64,000 nt of DNA from UBA6168 sp964508135 (lineage in GTDB: Bacteria > Bacteroidota > Bacteroidia > Chitinophagales > Saprospiraceae): NCBI GenBank assembly GCA_964508135.1, contig CAZDSU010000001.1, forward strand, positions 1 through 64,000. The letters are read 5' to 3'. Shown piece after piece: positions 60,549 through 64,000 of the stretch (position 1 is the first letter of the stretch; every line of letters begins with the position of its first letter). Under the pieces are notes generated by a model. The model saw nothing but the letters and a program-made list of their open reading frames with translations, searched no databases and was not told the origin of the DNA. A program made the translations under genes and the position numbers.

Positions 60549-60578
60549 CTTGGCCGCACCCGAAAATTGGTACATTTG
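60549..60578 (+). promoter_or_regulatory. Promoter of the FtsX-type permease
   Basis: CTTG at 60549-60552, 18 nt, TACATTTG at 60571-60578. The transcript would start near 60585, which fits the TTG start at 60617 and not an upstream ATG at 60542. Confidence 0.55.
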
Positions 60579-60616
60579 CGCCAAGCCTCAAGCCGAAAAT
60601 TCAAAACTTCATACAG

Positions 60617-61834
60617 TTGAACCTTTCGCTCAAAATAGCCCGGCGATACTTGTTCGCCAAAAAATCCACGAATGCCATCAACATCATCACGGGCATTTCG
60701 GTGGTGGGCATTGCCATCGGCACGGCGGCACTGGTGCTGGTGCTCAGCGTGTTCAACGGCTTCGAAGACCTTATCATTGGGCTGTTCAGCAAGTTCAACC
60801 CCGACGTGAAGGTGACGGCCACCGTCGGCAAAACCTTCGAGCCAGACTCGGTGAAATTGGCGCAAATAAAGGCGCTTCCCAGTGTACTCCTTGTGTCCGA
60901 AACGTTGGAGGAAGTGGCGTTTTTTGAGTACGGCCAGAGCCAAGATTTCGGTATTGTGAAAGGCGTGGACGACAACTACCACAAGGTCAGCGGCATAGAT
61001 TCTGCCATTTTTGAAGGGCAGTACCGCCTGACGAGTGGCGAGCGAAACCTCGCCGTGCTCGGCGGCGGTGTGCGCAGCAAGCTCCAAGTGGATTTGGACG
61101 ACCCCTTCGGCCTGCTCAGTATCTACATGGCCAAACGGGAGAAAACCAGTGGGCTGGAGCAGCCGTTCAAGAAGCGGATAGCCTACCCCGCTGGAAGCTT
61201 CAAGATTCAACAAGACTTCGATAACCAGTACGTGCTGGTCTCGCTCGAATTCGCCCGGGACCTCATCGGAGCCTACGGTCAGGTGAGCGCACTGGAGATA
61301 AAACTCAAGCCTGACGCCGACCAAAAGCAAGCCATCGGCGCCATTCGGTCCATACTGGGCGAGGAGTTCCAGGCCAAAGACCGCTACCAGCAGGACGAAG
61401 CATTCCTCAAGCTGATGAACATCGAAAAATGGATGAGCTTTGCCTTGCTCAGCCTGACGCTGGTGCTCGTGGCCTTCAACATGATTGGCTCGCTCTGGAT
61501 GATTGTGCTGGAGAAAAAAGCAGACATCAGTATCCTGAAAAGCATGGGCGCTACCAATACCTCGGTGCGCAATATCTTCCTCGGGCAGGGCTTTTTGCTT
61601 TGCCTGTTAGGTCTGTTTTCGGGCTTTGTTGTGGCCATTGCACTGTATGTTTTGCAGAAAATCTTCGGCATCGTGCCCATCCCGGAAGGCTTCGTGGTGG
61701 ATGCGTACCCAATCAGTATGCGGTTGGTTGACCTGCTTGCAGTGGCAGCTGTAGTAGTGGCAATCGGAGTGGTAGCTTCCGTGCCTGCCGCCCATCGAGC
61801 CAGCAAAATACCAACACTGGTGCGGGAGGAATGA
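60617..61834 (+). CDS. FtsX/LolE-type ABC transporter permease
   Basis: A 405-residue protein from TTG at 60617 (MNLSLKIARRYLFAKKSTNAINIITGISVVGIAIGTAALVLVLSVFNGFEDL). Helix 1 is followed by a ~230-residue periplasmic MacB-like core (FNPDVKVTATVGKTFEPDSVKLAQI). FtsX-domain helices 2-4 follow (SFALLSLTLVLVAFNMIGSLWMIVLEKKADISILKSMGATNTSVRNIFLGQGFLLCLLGLFSG). Topology and the EKKADISILKSMGA loop match LolC/LolE of the lipoprotein-release exporter. The ATPase is not in this window. Confidence 0.9.
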   Translation: MNLSLKIARRYLFAKKSTNAINIITGISVVGIAIGTAALVLVLSVFNGFEDLIIGLFSKFNPDVKVTATVGKTFEPDSVKLAQIKALPSVLLVSETLEEVAFFEYGQSQDFGIVKGVDDNYHKVSGIDSAIFEGQYRLTSGERNLAVLGGGVRSKLQVDLDDPFGLLSIYMAKREKTSGLEQPFKKRIAYPAGSFKIQQDFDNQYVLVSLEFARDLIGAYGQVSALEIKLKPDADQKQAIGAIRSILGEEFQAKDRYQQDEAFLKLMNIEKWMSFALLSLTLVLVAFNMIGSLWMIVLEKKADISILKSMGATNTSVRNIFLGQGFLLCLLGLFSGFVVAIALYVLQKIFGIVPIPEGFVVDAYPISMRLVDLLAVAAVVVAIGVVASVPAAHRASKIPTLVREE

Positions 61835-61844
61835 AACGATTTTT

Positions 61845-61888
61845 GGATTTCAGATTTCGGATTAGGTCTCTACCGAAATCCGAAATCC
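61845..61888. repeat. 16-bp inverted repeat after the permease gene
   Basis: GGATTTCAGATTTCGG (61845-61860) pairs with CCGAAATCCGAAATCC (61873-61888) with one mismatch. It is a short hairpin directly ahead of the next promoter. Confidence 0.8.
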
Positions 61889-61891
61889 ATT

Positions 61892-61899
61892 TATCTTTG
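61892..61899 (+). promoter_or_regulatory. -7 element for the downstream hypothetical gene
   Basis: TATCTTTG fits TAnnTTTG, 42 nt before the ATG at 61941. A -33 at the right distance is not apparent. Confidence 0.4.
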
Positions 61900-61940
61900 C
61901 GCACTTTTACCTTTTTACTTTTTACTTTTTACTTAAAAAA

Positions 61941-62330
61941 ATGGACGACTGGGAACTTGATTTTGAATGGCTCAAAGTGCGGCACCTGGTGAAGGATGCC
62001 CTCAAACGGGACATCTTGCCCGACATGAATGCTATTCTTTTTATGATTGGCATACAGGAACTTGGGCGCTGGAAGACCAACTTCACCAAAGAAGAAAAGC
62101 AGGATTTGATGCACATCGCTGTTTGCAGCTTGATGAGCTACGACGGGTATTACGAGTTCAAAGGCCGTGATGCCGACGGCTGGCCGCACTACGATTCGGT
62201 GAAACCATTTACCCAAAAAGGGGTGCAAACACAGGAAGTGTACATCAAAGAAAAAGTCATCCAGTACTTCCGGGAATGGCAGGCCGCACACGGCGAACCG
62301 GTCGGCCAAGTCATTGAATCACAGAACTAA
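61941..62330 (+). CDS. Conserved hypothetical protein
   Basis: A 129-residue protein. It starts MDDWELDFEWLKVRHLVKDALKRDILPDMNAILFMIGIQELG and ends YIKEKVIQYFREWQAAHGEPVGQVIESQ. Mainly helical; no signal or domain is recognised. It is transcribed with, or just ahead of, the two cyclophilin genes, 36 nt before the first. Confidence 0.7.
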   Translation: MDDWELDFEWLKVRHLVKDALKRDILPDMNAILFMIGIQELGRWKTNFTKEEKQDLMHIAVCSLMSYDGYYEFKGRDADGWPHYDSVKPFTQKGVQTQEVYIKEKVIQYFREWQAAHGEPVGQVIESQN

Positions 62331-62366
62331 CAAACTGATTTTCAAATATTTACAAAAAAATCAAAC

Positions 62367-63083
62367 ATGAAAAAGCTCCTACTTTTATTTTCGCTGGCGC
62401 AAATAATCCTTTTGATGGGTTGCAGTGGCAACGGCCAAGCTGACGGCACTACCAATGCAGCGGCAGACAACACAGCAGCCGTGGCATCGGCCAGTGGTGA
62501 GGCGATGGTACTCATCGAGACTTCGCTCGGCAACATCAAGGTAAAGCTCTACGACTCCACGCCGGAGCACAAAAAGAACTTCCTGAAATTGGCCAAGGAA
62601 GGCTTTCTCGACAGCACCTTGTTCCACAGGGTCATTCCTGGCTTCATGATTCAGGGCGGCGACCCCGACTCCAAGCGGGCCATGCCCGGCCAACCGCTCG
62701 GTGCGGGCGGCCCCGGCTACACCCTCCCCGCTGAGATTGGGGCGAAGCACTTCCGGGGCGCACTCTCTGCCGCCCGCCAGGGTGACCAAGTGAACCCCGA
62801 GAAGCGGTCCAGTGGCTCACAGTTTTACATCGTGCAAAACGGCCCAGTGCCACAGCAGCAGCTCGACCAAATCATCCAATCCAAGGGCCTTCAGTACACC
62901 CCCGAAGAGCGGGACTACTACCTCAAAGTCGGTGGCGTGGCCTTCCTCGATGGTGATTACACCGTTTTTGGACAAGTGGTAGAGGGCCTCGATGTGGTGG
63001 ACAAAATCGCCAACGTGCAACGTGACCCCCGTGATCGGCCCTTGCAGGACCTCTCAATGAAAGTAAAAGTGCTCAGTGAGTGA
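62367..63083 (+). CDS. Lipoprotein peptidyl-prolyl isomerase (cyclophilin)
   Basis: A 238-residue protein. Signal peptide with lipobox (LILLMGCSGNGQ), polar linker, then a cyclophilin domain (about 50-235): MVLIETSLGNIKVKLYDSTPEHKKNFLKLAKEG, LFHRVIPGFMIQGGDPD (catalytic Arg and Phe), KRSSGSQFYIVQNG and YTVFGQVVEGLDVVDKIANV. Periplasmic or outer-membrane folding factor. Paralogue of the next gene. Confidence 0.94.
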   Translation: MKKLLLLFSLAQIILLMGCSGNGQADGTTNAAADNTAAVASASGEAMVLIETSLGNIKVKLYDSTPEHKKNFLKLAKEGFLDSTLFHRVIPGFMIQGGDPDSKRAMPGQPLGAGGPGYTLPAEIGAKHFRGALSAARQGDQVNPEKRSSGSQFYIVQNGPVPQQQLDQIIQSKGLQYTPEERDYYLKVGGVAFLDGDYTVFGQVVEGLDVVDKIANVQRDPRDRPLQDLSMKVKVLSE

Positions 63084-63180
63084 TTGAAGGTTTGAGCTAC
63101 GTTTCGAGATTATTCGCAGCCCGAAACGCACAGTTTTTCGAAATTCATCATTCCACCATTCATCATTCATCATTAGTTAA

Positions 63181-64000
63181 ATGGTTCGTTTCTTTCAGTT
63201 TTTATTGGCCTTTGGCCTATCGGCAATGGTCGCTTCCTGTGGCAAGCCAATCGCTGATTTCACCTTTGCCGATGGCAACCACGTGGCGCCGGCTTCCGTG
63301 AAATTTGAGAACACCTCCCGGAATGCCAATATTTACGAATGGGATTTTGGCGACGGAGGCAAATCCGAGTTGGCTGCGCCAAACCATGTGTTTAACACCA
63401 GCGGAAATTTTTCAGTGAAACTGAAAGCGTTAAAAGGTAAGAAAGCGGCTGAAGCGTCAAAAAGGATACAAGTCACCGCTCCCGCCGCCTGCCTCGTAGA
63501 AATCGAGACGGAGTTCGGCACGATGACCGTCCAGCTCTCCAACGCCACGCCACAGCACCGCGACAACTTCCTGAAGCTGGCCGAAGAGGGCTACTTTGAC
63601 GGGATGCTGTTCCACCGGGTCATAGAGGGGTTCATGCTCCAGGGCGGCGACCCCGACTCCAAAACAGCCAAGCCCGACCAAGCGCTCGGCATGGGAGGGC
63701 CAAGCTACACCGTTCCTGCCGAGTTCGTTGACTCGCTGGTGCACGTGAAGGGAGCGCTCTGCGCAGCCCGACAGGGCGACCAGGTGAACCCGCAAAAGCG
63801 CTCGTCCGGTTCGCAGTTCTACATCGTTCAAGGCAAGCCGCTGACAGTACAGGAATTGAGCATGATAGAAGCCGGGAAGGGTATTCGATATACCAAAGAA
63901 CAGCGGGATGCCTACACCAGCGTGGGTGGTACACCATCCCTTGATAGGGATTATACCGTATTTGGCCGGGTGATAAAAGGGTTGGAGGTGATAGATAAAA
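63181..64000 (+). CDS. PKD-domain cyclophilin lipoprotein, cut by window edge
   Basis: Starts at 63181 (MVRFFQFLLAFGLSAMVASCGKP, lipobox) and stays open to the end of the window (273 residues seen). A PKD domain (about 24-98: ADFTFADGNHVAPASVKFENTSRNANIYEWDFGDGGKSELAAPNHVF) precedes a cyclophilin domain with LFHRVIEGFMLQGGDPDSKTAKPD and KRSSGSQFYIVQG. PKD plus cyclophilin in one lipoprotein is unusual. It is a tandem paralogue of the previous gene, with about 97 nt between them. Confidence 0.88.
   Translation, partial: MVRFFQFLLAFGLSAMVASCGKPIADFTFADGNHVAPASVKFENTSRNANIYEWDFGDGGKSELAAPNHVFNTSGNFSVKLKALKGKKAAEASKRIQVTAPAACLVEIETEFGTMTVQLSNATPQHRDNFLKLAEEGYFDGMLFHRVIEGFMLQGGDPDSKTAKPDQALGMGGPSYTVPAEFVDSLVHVKGALCAARQGDQVNPQKRSSGSQFYIVQGKPLTVQELSMIEAGKGIRYTKEQRDAYTSVGGTPSLDRDYTVFGRVIKGLEVIDK

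Noticed and set aside
1..64000. tRNA, rRNA or insertion sequence
   Set aside because: No cloverleaf, rRNA-like stretch or transposase motif was recognised by eye.

Overview
This window looks like a chromosomal piece of a Bacteroidota bacterium, most likely of the Saprospiraceae/Saprospirales type. That placement rests on a SusC/SusD pair, type IX secretion sorting tails, LytTR signalling, LemA-TPM genes, carboxynorspermidine dehydrogenase, frequent TTG starts, weak ribosome binding sites and several TAnnTTTG promoter elements. Host genes are GC-rich. Several blocks (about 30.6-33.9, 40.2-41.9, 46.9-47.4 and 48.4-49.5 kb) are visibly more AT-rich and look acquired. No rRNA, tRNA, CRISPR array or insertion sequence was recognised.

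Layout. 0.1-1.2 kb: a helix-hairpin-helix protein. 9.5-1.2 kb, minus strand: a complete trp operon, trpL-E-G-D-C-F-B-x-x-x-A. It starts with an attenuator (leader peptide with three consecutive Trp codons plus a terminator hairpin). Three foreign-looking genes (GNAT-like, XRE-type, small membrane protein) sit between trpB and trpA. 9.6-17.2 kb: a GH42-like glycosidase, a Nudix hydrolase, a secreted CotH-like protein and a frameshifted secreted beta-helix protein. 17.6-19.6 kb: an N-acetylmuramidase and a sulfurtransferase. 19.7-28.9 kb: a likely laminarin / beta-1,3-glucan locus (membrane regulator with propeller and LuxR-type HTH, SusC, SusD, GH16), followed by a convergent GH172-like gene.

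30.7-49.5 kb is a patchwork of conflict and signalling genes: a DNA adenine methylase with an unknown partner, a Fic remnant, two intact Fic proteins with repeat arrays at their promoters, a LytS/LytTR pair, a GH95 fucosidase, an SMC/OLD-like ATPase with a PIN-like partner, a membrane-bound OmpR-type regulator with phased operator repeats, and a RES-Xre toxin-antitoxin pair. 49.6-64 kb is mostly housekeeping: carboxynorspermidine dehydrogenase, DinB, M14 carboxypeptidase, SDR, purine nucleoside phosphorylase, LemA-TPM-TPM, an FtsX/LolE-type permease and two tandem lipoprotein cyclophilins, the last cut by the window edge.

The most striking global feature is dispersed palindromic repeats. At least six families lie between genes, and several lie inside genes without breaking the frame: in trpE, in trpF, at the trpF/trpB junction and in the GH42-like gene. 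They add peptide segments absent from the protein families, much like Rickettsia palindromic elements.
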